This document shows positions 19,605 through 28,449 of a stretch of 64,000 bases of DNA, in pieces. The stretch is from contig JAFGRY010000009.1 of assembly GCA_016934955.1 (NCBI GenBank), positions 1-64,000 of the forward strand, written 5' to 3'. The translations under genes and the position numbers were made by a program. Positions within the stretch are counted from its first letter, which is position 1. Each line of letters starts with the position of its first letter. The notes beneath the pieces were generated by a model. The model was given only the letters and a program-made list of their open reading frames with translations. It was not told where the DNA came from and did no database searches. Source of the stretch: a bacterium (lineage in GTDB: Bacteria > Zhuqueibacterota > QNDG01 > JAGLOF01).

Positions 19605-20972
19605 TCACAGTGAGGCAATTTCTATCTTTTTTCTAATAGTTTCGACAGCTTCCCGAACTTTAACTTTTTGCGATGGATCTCTCAACGCCTCCTGGATGCT
19701 CTTCACGGCATGGATAACAGTGGAATGGTCGCGGCCGCCGAAATGAAGCCCGATGCTTTTTAGCGAGTAGCTGGTCAGCTCCTTTGCCATATACATGGCC
19801 ATCTGGCGTGCGAATACGATCTCTTTTTTCCTGCTTTTTCCACGCAGCAGATCATCGGGAATGGAATAGTAATCACAGACGACCCGCTGAATATCTTCAA
19901 TGGAAATATTTCTCTTTTTCTTGACGACAATATCCTTGAGAACCATTTTTGCCAGTTCGAGATTGATATCGGTGCCCTTAAGGGAAGAGAACGCCAGTAA
20001 TTTTATCAGCGCGCCTTCCAGTTCACGTATGTTCGAGGTGATATTGGTTGCCATATATTCGATAATATCAGCGGGCAGCGCCAATCCGTCCATGTGCGCC
20101 TTCTGCTGAAGGATGGCAATTCGGGTCTCCAGATCGGGCGGCTGAATGTCGGCAACCAGCCCCCACTGAAAACGGGAAAGCAGACGTTCTTCCAGATCCT
20201 TGAGTTCCTTCGGAGGACGGTCGGACGAGAGAACGATTTGTTTTCCCCGCTGATGGAGGGCGTTGAAGGTATGGAAAAATTCTTCCTGCGTCCGTTCCTT
20301 GCTCATGAAAAACTGAATGTCATCGACGAGCAGCAGATCAACATTTCGGTAGATCTGACTGAATTCCGTCGTGAGATTGTTCTGAATCGAATTGATAAAC
20401 TCGATGGTAAATTTTTCGCTTGAAACATACCTGATGCGTTTCGCTGTTCCGGTCTCGAGACAGTAATTTCCGATAGCCTGGGTGAGGTGTGTCTTTCCCA
20501 GTCCCACGCCTCCGTAAATTACCAGCGGGTTGAACGACGTTTCTCCGGGTTTTTCAGCAACCGCAAGCGACGCCGCTTTTGCGAACTGATTCCCGCTTCC
20601 TTCGACAAAGTTTTTAAAGATGTAGCGGTTATTGAGATCACTGGCGGCATCGAGCCGGGGCCCGGATGTTTTCTGTTTGGTGATGACTGTGGGTGCCTCA
20701 TCAGCGGGAATATTTTTATTTTTCAGCACCGTGTAGAAGATATCGCTTTCCTCTCCCGCAACCTGGGCGAGAGCGGTGCGGATAATATCAGGATAGTGCT
20801 GTTCTATCCATTCATAAAAGAACTGGCTCGGCACATTCAGTGTCAGCTTCTGCTGCTCGAATTTAACGGGTACCAGCGGTTTGAACCAGGTGTGAAAACT
20901 CTGGGGATTCACATTGTCCTGAATGATTTCCAGACACTGCGCCCAGATTTGTTCATGATCGGAGTTTTCCAC
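19605..20972 (-). CDS. dnaA: chromosomal replication initiator DnaA
   Basis: The 455-aa initiator ATPase binds DnaA boxes and melts the origin. Domain I is at residues 1-85 (IWAQCLEIIQDNVNPQSFHT). The AAA+ core carries Walker A GGVGLGKTHL, Walker B LLVDDIQF and sensor motifs (LSSDRPPKEL, ERLLSRFQWGL). Domain IV at the C-terminus has the DnaA signature LHFGGRDHSTVIHAVKSI. The frame is open to a TTG at 21011, but conserved sequence begins at GTG 20972 (VENSDHEQIWAQ). Two DnaA boxes overlap or lie just before this start (TTTTCCACA 20965-20973; TTATCCACA 20986-20994), suggesting autoregulation. Confidence 0.98.
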   Translation of the reverse strand: MENSDHEQIWAQCLEIIQDNVNPQSFHTWFKPLVPVKFEQQKLTLNVPSQFFYEWIEQHYPDIIRTALAQVAGEESDIFYTVLKNKNIPADEAPTVITKQKTSGPRLDAASDLNNRYIFKNFVEGSGNQFAKAASLAVAEKPGETSFNPLVIYGGVGLGKTHLTQAIGNYCLETGTAKRIRYVSSEKFTIEFINSIQNNLTTEFSQIYRNVDLLLVDDIQFFMSKERTQEEFFHTFNALHQRGKQIVLSSDRPPKELKDLEERLLSRFQWGLVADIQPPDLETRIAILQQKAHMDGLALPADIIEYMATNITSNIRELEGALIKLLAFSSLKGTDINLELAKMVLKDIVVKKKRNISIEDIQRVVCDYYSIPDDLLRGKSRKKEIVFARQMAMYMAKELTSYSLKSIGLHFGGRDHSTVIHAVKSIQEALRDPSQKVKVREAVETIRKKIEIASL

Positions 20973-21263
20973 ACCATATCCCAGGTTATCCACAGTAATA
21001 GACACAACCAACCCCTATTCAGTAAAAAGAAGAGAAAAAACCGTGTACAAATATTATAAGTTCTATAAAAACAGACCCATACACCCATTGATATATTTAT
21101 ACAAATCTGAGCTAATTTATGTAATTTCAATAGTAAAAGGGAAGAAGGAAAAGATTTTGATAGTAATTCACAACTTATCAACACAGCGAATCTTACCCTT
21201 GAAAGCGCTGATAATATACCATATTGCCTGCCAATGTCAAGGGGAAAAAAGAAAAAATTTTGT
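20973..21263. other. candidate oriC part 2 / dnaA promoter region
   Basis: A strongly AT-rich stretch upstream of dnaA with a consensus DnaA box TTATCCACA (20986-20994), a second box at the dnaA start (20965-20973, same orientation, 21 bases apart) and a variant TTATCAACA (21175-21183). Long A/T runs between 21030 and 21170 could serve as the unwinding element. A minus-strand TATAAT at about 21046-21051 is a plausible dnaA -10, without a convincing -35. With the boxes beyond the dnaA 3' end this resembles bipartite origins. Confidence 0.55.
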
Positions 21264-21295
21264 AAAAAAAGGGGGGTGCCCGCCGGCGACCCCCC
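21264..21295 (-). terminator. rho-independent terminator of ppdK
   Basis: GGGGGGT (21271-21277) pairs with ACCCCCC (21289-21295) around a short GC-rich loop. On the minus strand it is followed by seven T. It lies about 25 bases past the ppdK stop and insulates ppdK from dnaA. Confidence 0.88.
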
Positions 21296-21317
21296 TGTAT
21301 CCTGCGGTAAGCGATTG

Positions 21318-24038
21318 TCAGCCGGAAATCGCGGCCTGCGCGGCTGCGACTCTGGCGATCGGTACTCTGAATGGGGAACAGCTCACGTAATTCATGCCTA
21401 CCTTGTGGCAGAATTTCACCGAAGAGGGTTCTCCGCCGTGTTCTCCGCAGATACCCACCTTCAGATCCGGTCTGGTGCTCCGTCCCTTGCGGGTGCCCAT
21501 CTCCACAAGCTGGCCGACCCCTGTCTGGTCCAGCACCTGGAAGGGGTCGTTATCGAGAATACCGAGCTGCTTGTAAATATCGAGGAACTTACCGGCATCA
21601 TCCCGGGAGTACCCGAAGGTCATCTGGGTGAGGTCGTTCGTGCCAAACGAGAAGAATTCGGCGTATTCGGCGACTTGATCGGCGGTGAGAGCGGCCCGGG
21701 GAATTTCAATCATCGTCCCGACCAGGAAGTCGATCTTTTCACCCCGCTCCCCGAACACCTTTTCAGCGGTGGCCCGAATGATATCTTCCTGCATTTTGTA
21801 CTCTTTCTGGGTTCCGATGAGCGGCACCATGATCTCCGGATGCGGGTTGATACCCTTCTTTTTACAGTTAAGTGCGGCTTCGATAATGGCCCGGGTCTGC
21901 ATTTCGGTGATCTCGGGATAGGTGTTGCCGAGTCGACAGCCGCGGTGACCGAGCATGGGATTGAACTCTGCCAGATCTTCTACTTTCGCTTTCACCTGCT
22001 CCAGGGAGATGCCCAGTTCCTTTGCCATCTCTTTCTGGTTTTTTTCCTCGTGAGGGACAAACTCGTGCAGGGGCGGATCAAGAAGCCGAATGGTAACGGG
22101 AAGACCGTCCATCGCCTCGTAAATTCCTTCGAAGTCTTCCCGCTGCATGGGCAGCAGTTTCTCCAGCGCTTTTCTGCGGCCCGCCTCATCTTCTGCAAGA
22201 ATCATTTCACGCACGGCCTTGATGCGATCGCCTTCAAAAAACATGTGCTCTGTACGGCAGAGACCGATACCCTGAGCCCCGAATTCACGGGCCCTTCGGG
22301 AATCTTCGGGCGTATCCGCGTTCGTGCGGACGAGCATGCGCGTATACTTGTCGCAAAGATCCATGAGCTTCCCGAAATCACCGCTCAGCTCCGGTTCCAT
22401 GGTTTTCACCTTGCCCTTGATCACTTCCCCGGTGTTCCCGTTAAGAGAGATCCAGTCGCCTTCTTTGTAAACGTTGCCGCCGATGGTCATGGTCCGTTTT
22501 TTATAGTCGATTTTGATGGTTCCCGCACCCGATACGCAGCATTTTCCCATGCCGCGGGCAACGACCGCGGCATGCGATGTCATTCCGCCCCTCGCGGTGA
22601 GAATGCCTTCCGCCGCATTCATGCCGGCAACATCTTCTGGCGATGTTTCGATCCGGGCGAGGATCACCTTCTCTCCCCGGGCGCTCCATTCTTCCGCTTC
22701 GTCCGCAAAGAACACCAGCTTGCCGGTGGCGGCGCCTGGTGATGCGGGCAGTCCCTTGGCCAGGACGGTCGCACTCTGCAGCGCTTCCGTGTCGAAGACC
22801 GGATGGAGCAGCTCGTCGAGCTTGTTGGGTTCAACGCGGTTGATCGCCGTCTTCTCGTCGATCATGGAATCATCGAGCATATCCATGGCGATCTTCAGCA
22901 TGGCCGCGCCTGTCCGTTTTCCATTTCGCGTCTGCAGAATCCAGAGTCTGCCGTCCTCGATGGTGAATTCAAGATCCTGCATGTCGGAATAATGGTTCTC
23001 AAGCTTTGTTTCGAGTTCGATCAACTGCTTGAAAGCCACCGGCATTTTTTCCTCAAGAGAGGGATAGGAGGCCTTGCGTTCCTCTTCGCTGATTTCATTC
23101 AGGGCCGCCCAGCGTTTCGATCCTTCGAGCGTGATCTGCTGGGGGGTACGCACGCCGGCGACCACATCTTCGCCCTGGGCGTTGATGAGATATTCGCCGT
23201 TGAACAGGTCTTCGCCGGTGCCCGCGTCTCGGGTGAAGGCTACTCCGGTGGCGGAGTTGTCGCCCATATTGCCATAGACCATCGACTGCACGTTGACCGC
23301 TGTGCCGATGTCGTGGGGAATGCCGTTCAGTTCCCGATACCGCTGTGCCCGGGTGTTGGTCCAGCTGCCGAACACGGCGCCGATGGCCGCCCAGAGCTGT
23401 TCCCACGGGTCAGAAGGGAATGCATCACCGGTAAAGTCGACAGTGATCTTTTTAAACGTTTCGACCAGCGCTTTCAGGTCGTTGGTGTCCAGGTCCGTAT
23501 CGTCGTGGACGCCTTTTTTCTCTTTCGCATCCTCTATCGCTTTTTCATAGGGATCGATGTCATCCTTTCCGGCCGATTCCACCCCCAGCACCACGTCTCC
23601 GAACATCTGGATGAATCTGCGATAGGAATCCCAGGCAAACCGCTCGTTGCCGGATTTTTCCGCCAGACCCCTGACTGTTTCATCGTTCAGTCCGAGATTG
23701 AGCACGGTGTCCATCATGCCGGGCATCGAGACGGCTGCACCTGACCTGACCGAGACCAGAAGCGGATCAGAGGCGTCGCCGAATTTTTTCTTCATGACAC
23801 CTTCGACGTAGGCAATGCCTTTTTCAACATCCTTTTTGATAGCGGCAAAGGTTTTATCCTTGCCCTCTTTGACATACATGCCGCAAATTTCAGTTGTGAC
23901 CGTGAAACCGGCGGGTACGGGAACGCCGATCTGGTTCATCTCCGCCAGGTTGGCTCCCTTGCCGCCGAGAAGCGCCTTCATCGAGGCGTTTCCTTCCGCT
24001 TTCCCGGCTCCGAACGTGTAGACCGGTTTTTTCGTCAT
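21318..24038 (-). CDS. ppdK: pyruvate, phosphate dikinase
   Basis: A 906-aa PPDK that interconverts pyruvate + ATP + Pi and phosphoenolpyruvate + AMP + PPi; in anaerobes it links glycolysis and gluconeogenesis. The N-terminal ATP-grasp domain (LLGGKGANLAEMNQIGVPVP, VSVRSGAAVSMPGMMDTVLN) is followed by the swivelling phosphohistidine domain with the catalytic histidine in GGMTSHAAVVARGMGK. The C-terminal PEP-binding barrel has GIGLCRTEHMF, MLGHRGCRLG, SFGTNDLTQMTFGYSRDD and the cysteine of GICGEHGGEP. ATG 24038 has GGAGG seven bases upstream; the frame upstream of it is not conserved. A strong promoter enclosed by an inverted repeat lies about 250 bases upstream. Confidence 0.97.
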   Translation of the reverse strand: MTKKPVYTFGAGKAEGNASMKALLGGKGANLAEMNQIGVPVPAGFTVTTEICGMYVKEGKDKTFAAIKKDVEKGIAYVEGVMKKKFGDASDPLLVSVRSGAAVSMPGMMDTVLNLGLNDETVRGLAEKSGNERFAWDSYRRFIQMFGDVVLGVESAGKDDIDPYEKAIEDAKEKKGVHDDTDLDTNDLKALVETFKKITVDFTGDAFPSDPWEQLWAAIGAVFGSWTNTRAQRYRELNGIPHDIGTAVNVQSMVYGNMGDNSATGVAFTRDAGTGEDLFNGEYLINAQGEDVVAGVRTPQQITLEGSKRWAALNEISEEERKASYPSLEEKMPVAFKQLIELETKLENHYSDMQDLEFTIEDGRLWILQTRNGKRTGAAMLKIAMDMLDDSMIDEKTAINRVEPNKLDELLHPVFDTEALQSATVLAKGLPASPGAATGKLVFFADEAEEWSARGEKVILARIETSPEDVAGMNAAEGILTARGGMTSHAAVVARGMGKCCVSGAGTIKIDYKKRTMTIGGNVYKEGDWISLNGNTGEVIKGKVKTMEPELSGDFGKLMDLCDKYTRMLVRTNADTPEDSRRAREFGAQGIGLCRTEHMFFEGDRIKAVREMILAEDEAGRRKALEKLLPMQREDFEGIYEAMDGLPVTIRLLDPPLHEFVPHEEKNQKEMAKELGISLEQVKAKVEDLAEFNPMLGHRGCRLGNTYPEITEMQTRAIIEAALNCKKKGINPHPEIMVPLIGTQKEYKMQEDIIRATAEKVFGERGEKIDFLVGTMIEIPRAALTADQVAEYAEFFSFGTNDLTQMTFGYSRDDAGKFLDIYKQLGILDNDPFQVLDQTGVGQLVEMGTRKGRSTRPDLKVGICGEHGGEPSSVKFCHKVGMNYVSCSPFRVPIARVAAAQAAISG

Positions 24039-24237
24039 TGATACCTCCTTTTTTACTGTATATATATGTGCTCTAATCAAGTCTGGTTAAAGTACACCGG
24101 TGAACAAAAAGCTTCCCTGATGTGAGAGTGTGTAAGTATCGATCGGGCAGGATCGATTAACCGTTTCAGCAGCCGGTAACGGAACGCTTTGCCGGAAAGA
24201 TGGGGCAGGTCGAGGACATGCGGCCGCAACGATCAGC

Positions 24238-24352
24238 CGGCTGTTCGTCCCGACCCGTGACCCGCTGCACGTTTTTGTGCAAGCTTTAATATACTGTATT
24301 TTTCAGCAAAAGTCAAAACATCTGTTGAGTCACGAACCCGGACGAACAGCCG
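24238..24352. repeat. inverted repeat (13 bp perfect, 24 bp imperfect) enclosing the ppdK promoter
   Basis: CGGCTGTTCGTCC at 24238-24250 and its exact reverse complement GGACGAACAGCCG at 24340-24352. Extending inward, the arms match at 20 of 24 positions (24238-24261 and 24329-24352). The 67-bp core contains a complete sigma-70 promoter pointing left and a small hairpin TGCAC/GTGCA (24266-24281). Arm length and spacing are those of invertible promoter segments, but no recombinase is adjacent. A cruciform or transcript hairpin is an alternative. Confidence 0.6.
24288..24316 (-). promoter_or_regulatory. strong sigma-70 promoter for ppdK
   Basis: The minus strand reads TTGACT, exactly 17 bases, then TATATT; both boxes match five of six consensus bases. 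Transcription would start near 24281 and leave a 5' untranslated leader of about 240 bases before the ppdK ATG. Confidence 0.75.
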
Positions 24353-24360
24353 TCAGCCGC

Positions 24361-26013
24361 TTATTTGAGTAACGACAGGTAGGAGTCTCTGTTTTTCAGC
24401 AGATACAATCCTTTCTGATACACCTCATCATCTTTCAATCCCGCTTCAACGGCCCCGGAAACACCGAAGAATTTCGTCGACAATTCCAGACGGAGAAACT
24501 GCCGGATATCCTCTTCGCTTTCCCGGAACAGGGCGGCCTGATGGGCCGCCAGGATGTTTTTCAGAGCATTGATACCGGCAATGACATCCTGATTGTCGCC
24601 GTTGCCTTCCATCTCCTTTTTCAGCTGATCAAGGCTGGTTTCAATGGGAAACTCATAGCGGTAATCGATGGTATTCAGATACGTTTGGAAGGCATTCACC
24701 ATGTCATCGGTTACGGTGAACGATTCGATATCGGCTGAATGCGTATTGGCATAGTCGACCGCAAAATTGAAATACATTGATTTTCGCCGGAGGTCTATGG
24801 CCAGAGGATGCAGGCGCGGCAGCACAACCGGTACATCGGGAGCGATACCGCCGCCGCCGTGCACTTCCCGCCCGCTGTCTGTTTTATAGGTGACCGCCTT
24901 TTCCGCCTTTGTCGTTTCCCTGCGGTTTGCGTAATCGATACGCTGGATGCAGCGGCCGCTGGGAGTGTAATATTTAGCTGTGGTAATTTTTAACACGGCG
25001 TCGGGAGAGAGGTTGATAAGAGACTGCACCAGCCCCTTGCCGAATGTCGTATCACCGACCACAACACCGCGGTCATGATCCTGAATGGCACCGGCCACGA
25101 TCTCCGAGGCCGACGCGCTGATGCCGTTGGTGAGCACGATAAGAGGGCCGTCACCGTAGACCGGGTCGTTGAGTGAATACTCTTCCCTGACAGACTGCGC
25201 GTCACGGCCCCGGGTCGATACGATGAGTGACCCCTTCGGCAGAAACAGATCCGCCATTTCCACGGCCGACCCCAGGACACCGCCGGGATTGGAGCGCAGG
25301 TCGAGAATCAGTCCCGTCATGCCCTGGGCCTTGAATCGCCGTATCGCCTGTTCGACCTCTTCGGCTGCGTTTTTCGAAAAACGGATCAGCAGAATGTAGC
25401 CGATGCCGTCTTCATTGATGCCCGCGTAGCGGACATCTTCAACGACAATGGATTCCCTGATCATGGAAAAATCCAGCAGCTTCGGCTCACCCGTTCGCCG
25501 CACCTTGAGAGTGACGGTCGAACCAATCGGGCCTCTGATTTTTGCGGCGGTTTTGTCGAATCCCATTTCACGGGAGGACTCCCCGTCGACCTCGATGATC
25601 TGGTCACCCTCACGAAGTCCCGCTTTTGCCGAGGGAGTGCCCACAAAGGGAGGATCCGCAACGGTCACCGTTTCATTCCGGTACTGCAGAAGCAGGCCTA
25701 CCCCGCCGTAATTTCCCTGGGTGAGAATATCCAGCTGAGACCGGTCCTCTTTCTCGATGTAGGTCGTGTAGGGATCAAGGGTGTTGAGCATGCCGTTGAT
25801 ACCGGCCTGGAAAAACTCCTCGCTGTCGACTTCATCGACATAGTATGAGAGAACCCCTGTATAGATACCCTTGATCACCTGCAGCTTGTCGGCGATTGTT
25901 TTGTAGAGATTGTCGACCTGATGCGAATTGGTCCAGAGCAGCAATCCCAGAATGAAACCGGGTACCAGGGTCAGTGTCCATGTAACCTTACGGGCGGGGG
26001 TTTTCAGTCTCAT
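24361..26013 (-). CDS. ctpA: S41 family C-terminal processing peptidase
   Basis: The 550-aa tail-specific protease is anchored by an N-terminal hydrophobic segment (TWTLTLVPGFILGLLLW) and acts in the periplasm. A PDZ domain (YGGVGLLLQYRNETVTVADP, KAGLREGDQIIEVDG) sits at about residues 95-185. The S41 catalytic core carries the nucleophile serine in NGISASASEIVAGA and the lysine base in TTFGKGLVQS. A C-terminal extension of about 150 residues is predicted helical. GAGAGGAG precedes the ATG. The start overlaps the end of tmk by 26 bases, so the two are co-transcribed. It probably trims C-termini of envelope proteins. Confidence 0.93.
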   Translation of the reverse strand: MRLKTPARKVTWTLTLVPGFILGLLLWTNSHQVDNLYKTIADKLQVIKGIYTGVLSYYVDEVDSEEFFQAGINGMLNTLDPYTTYIEKEDRSQLDILTQGNYGGVGLLLQYRNETVTVADPPFVGTPSAKAGLREGDQIIEVDGESSREMGFDKTAAKIRGPIGSTVTLKVRRTGEPKLLDFSMIRESIVVEDVRYAGINEDGIGYILLIRFSKNAAEEVEQAIRRFKAQGMTGLILDLRSNPGGVLGSAVEMADLFLPKGSLIVSTRGRDAQSVREEYSLNDPVYGDGPLIVLTNGISASASEIVAGAIQDHDRGVVVGDTTFGKGLVQSLINLSPDAVLKITTAKYYTPSGRCIQRIDYANRRETTKAEKAVTYKTDSGREVHGGGGIAPDVPVVLPRLHPLAIDLRRKSMYFNFAVDYANTHSADIESFTVTDDMVNAFQTYLNTIDYRYEFPIETSLDQLKKEMEGNGDNQDVIAGINALKNILAAHQAALFRESEEDIRQFLRLELSTKFFGVSGAVEAGLKDDEVYQKGLYLLKNRDSYLSLLK

Positions 26014-26689
26014 CGGTAACTCCTCTCAAACTGTCCAACTTTTTTCTGACAATGACATAAATCTTGTTTTCCAGCTCCTCGATGGAGCGCATTCCGTCCA
26101 GATGGTTCACCCGGCCGGGGTCGGCGTGGGCGATCGCCGCATACCCCGTTTTCACACGCTGGAAAAACGCTTTTTGTTCCATTTCCATCCTGTCCGCGTC
26201 TCTGCGTTCCCGGGCGCGTCGCCGCAGGGACTCCTCCCAGGGTATGTCCAGGTAAAACGTGATATCGGGATAGCGGTCCCGACAGGCGACCCCGTTTGCC
26301 TGACGGATGAAACCGGCGTCAAGCTCTCTGCCGTAGCCCTGATAGGCGGTGGTGGAATCTGTAAAACGGTCGCAGATCACCACCGCGCCGCTGTCCAGCA
26401 GCGGTGCCAGGTGCTGACTCATCAGCTGGGCCCTGGCCGCTTCATAGAGAAAGAGCTCCGCGGCGGGGGCCATCTCCATGTGCCCGCGGTCGAGGATGAT
26501 GTCCCGGATTTTTTCCGAGAGGGCCGTCCCGCCCGGCTCCCGGACTGTCTCCACAGCGTATTTCTCCCGGCTGAGCCGGTTCGCCAGGGCCGAAGCCTGC
26601 ACCGATTTACCGCAGCCGTCGATTCCTTCGAACGTAATGAGACAGCCGCCGGGAACGGATAGCATCTCTGTGTGTTCAGTCGCCGGCAT
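25988..26689 (-). CDS. tmk: thymidylate kinase
   Basis: A 233-aa dTMP kinase (dTMP + ATP to dTDP + ADP, nucleotide metabolism). The P-loop FEGIDGCGKSVQ, the DR-loop motif EPGGTALSEKIRDIIL, the DRF motif VICDRFTDSTTAYQGYGR and a LID region (SLRRRARERRDADRME) are present. It is slightly longer than usual at both ends. It overlaps the protease gene downstream. The start at 26689 is preceded only by a weak purine stretch; ATG 26665 is possible. Confidence 0.95.
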   Translation of the reverse strand: MPATEHTEMLSVPGGCLITFEGIDGCGKSVQASALANRLSREKYAVETVREPGGTALSEKIRDIILDRGHMEMAPAAELFLYEAARAQLMSQHLAPLLDSGAVVICDRFTDSTTAYQGYGRELDAGFIRQANGVACRDRYPDITFYLDIPWEESLRRRARERRDADRMEMEQKAFFQRVKTGYAAIAHADPGRVNHLDGMRSIEELENKIYVIVRKKLDSLRGVTDETENPRP

Positions 26690-26749
26690 CTATCTTCTCT
26701 TTATCTGTTTTCCCGTCCACCCGTTCTGCGGGTGATGGTCCGTAATGGT

Positions 26750-28066
26750 TCAATCGTAGTATTCCAGTCCCAGGTGCGTGATCGGATCTTCTCCCATGAG
26801 GTAGCGAAGCGTGTTTTTGCATTTCATGAGCTGAATGAACAGGTCATGTTCGGGGTACAGCTCGGGTGCGACCATGGGACTTTTAAAAAACAGGGACAGC
26901 CATTCCTGAATTCCGTGCATGCCCGCCCGCTGGGCCAGGTCCATGAACATGACCAGATCCAGAACAATGGGGGCGGCGAGAATGGAATCCCGGCAGAGAA
27001 AATCGATCTTTATCTGCATCGGGTACCCCATCCAGCCGAAGATGTCGATGTTGTCCCATCCCTCCTTGTTGTCTCCCCGGGGAGGATAGTAGTTAATACG
27101 CACTTTGTGATAAAAATCCTTGTAAAGGTCGGGATAGACATTCGGCTGAAGTATATATTCGAGTACGGAAAGTTTGGACTCTTCCTTCGTTTTGAAGGAT
27201 TCGGGATCATCCAGCACTTCACCGTCCCGGTTTCCGAGTATGTTGGTGGAAAACCAGCCGTTGAGTCCCAGCATCCGCGCTTTGAGGCCGGGGGCGAGAA
27301 TGGTCTTCATCAGCGTCTGCCCCGTTTTGAAATCCTTCCCGGCAAGCGGCACCCTGTTTTTCCGGGCCAGCTCCTGCAGCGCCGGTATGTCTACGGTGAG
27401 GTTCGGTGCGCCGTTGGCAAAGGGCACTCCGCAGGTAAGGGCGGCATAGGCATAGATCATACTGCTGGCGATCGTTTCGTCGCTGTTCCGCAGTCCTTCT
27501 TCAAACGCGTTCAGAGACTGATGAACCGGTCCCGGTTCGATGAATATCTCCGTGGATGCACACCAGACCATCACCATGCGCTCCACGCCGTTTTCTTTTT
27601 TAAAGGTGGTGATGTCTTCGATGAGCTGATTGGCCAGATCCATTTTATCGCGGCCTTTCTTGATCCAGGTGCCGTGTAATTTCTTTACGTAACGCTGGTC
27701 GAAGACCCCTTTCATCGGCTGTATGGATTCCAGCTTGTGCCGCACCTTTTCAAGATCGGCGTCCTTGAGCACGCCGGCCTTTTTGGCCGCTTCATATCCG
27801 TTGTCTTCAAAAATGTCCCAGGCGCCGATGACCAGGTCTTCCGGTCTCGAAAGAGGGATAAAATCCCTGATAAGCGGCACCCTGTTTTCCGTTCGTTTTC
27901 CCAGACGGATAGTGCCGGTCATGGAAAGGGATCCAATCGGTTTATGATATCCTTTGATGATCGATTCCACACCCGCTATGAAGGTCGTGCCGATCGCTCC
28001 CAGTCCGGGGATGAGTACGCCCAGCTTGCCCGACGGAGGGGCGATCGTTATTGTTTCTTTATTCAA
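26750..28066 (-). CDS. ino1: myo-inositol-1-phosphate synthase
   Basis: A 438-aa NAD-dependent enzyme that turns glucose 6-phosphate into inositol 1-phosphate, the first step of inositol lipid synthesis. The Rossmann motif is LGVLIPGLGAIGTTFIAGVE; the inositol synthase domain includes TGQTLMKTILAPGLKAR, LNGWFSTNILGNRDG and DSILAAPIVLDLVMFMDLAQ. The first codon is TTG (28066) with AGGAGG six bases upstream; no ATG fits better. It follows panD and the CDP-alcohol phosphatidyltransferase in the same direction, consistent with phosphatidylinositol-type lipid synthesis. Confidence 0.94.
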   Translation of the reverse strand: MNKETITIAPPSGKLGVLIPGLGAIGTTFIAGVESIIKGYHKPIGSLSMTGTIRLGKRTENRVPLIRDFIPLSRPEDLVIGAWDIFEDNGYEAAKKAGVLKDADLEKVRHKLESIQPMKGVFDQRYVKKLHGTWIKKGRDKMDLANQLIEDITTFKKENGVERMVMVWCASTEIFIEPGPVHQSLNAFEEGLRNSDETIASSMIYAYAALTCGVPFANGAPNLTVDIPALQELARKNRVPLAGKDFKTGQTLMKTILAPGLKARMLGLNGWFSTNILGNRDGEVLDDPESFKTKEESKLSVLEYILQPNVYPDLYKDFYHKVRINYYPPRGDNKEGWDNIDIFGWMGYPMQIKIDFLCRDSILAAPIVLDLVMFMDLAQRAGMHGIQEWLSLFFKSPMVAPELYPEHDLFIQLMKCKNTLRYLMGEDPITHLGLEYYD

Positions 28067-28089
28067 TGGTTGCCTCCTGACACTGCCGA

Positions 28090-28449
28090 TTATTTGATTT
28101 TATATATGGTATTACGGTCGTCGACGAGAATGATTTTCGGCCGGCAGGACACCAGTTCTTCCTCGGAATACAGACCGTATGAGAGAATGATCACCTTGTC
28201 TCCAACCTGCGCCAACCGGGCAATCGCGCCGTTCATAACGATGTCGCCTCCTCCGCGTTTCTCCTTGATGATGTAGGTTTCGGCGCGGGTGCCGTTTGAA
28301 AGGTTGAGCACATGCACCTTTTCAAATTCCCTCATGCCTGCGGCATCGAGCAGATCTTCATCGATACCGATGCTGCCCTCATACTGGAGATCTGCTTCTG
28401 TCACGGTTGCCGGCTGAATTTTAGATTTTAACATCTGGAGCATCATCAT
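28090..28449 (-). CDS. panD: aspartate 1-decarboxylase
   Basis: A 119-aa pyruvoyl enzyme making beta-alanine for pantothenate and CoA. It self-cleaves between Gly and Ser in YEGSIGID to create the pyruvoyl serine. The RAETYIIKEKRGGGDIVMNGAIARL stretch contains the family's nucleotide-like core with conserved Asn-Gly-Ala. Length is typical. The start overlaps the phosphatidyltransferase gene by 29 bases; AAGGGA precedes the first of three consecutive ATG codons. Its placement within an inositol-lipid operon is unusual. Confidence 0.95.
   Translation of the reverse strand: MMMLQMLKSKIQPATVTEADLQYEGSIGIDEDLLDAAGMREFEKVHVLNLSNGTRAETYIIKEKRGGGDIVMNGAIARLAQVGDKVIILSYGLYSEEELVSCRPKIILVDDRNTIYKIK

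Noticed and set aside
19414-19608. A 64-aa frame in the dnaA-dnaN gap
   Set aside because: Low-complexity, AT-rich, overlapping the DnaA boxes; more likely origin DNA.
21234-22742. A 502-aa plus-strand open frame opposite ppdK
   Set aside because: Antisense shadow of ppdK with no recognisable domain.
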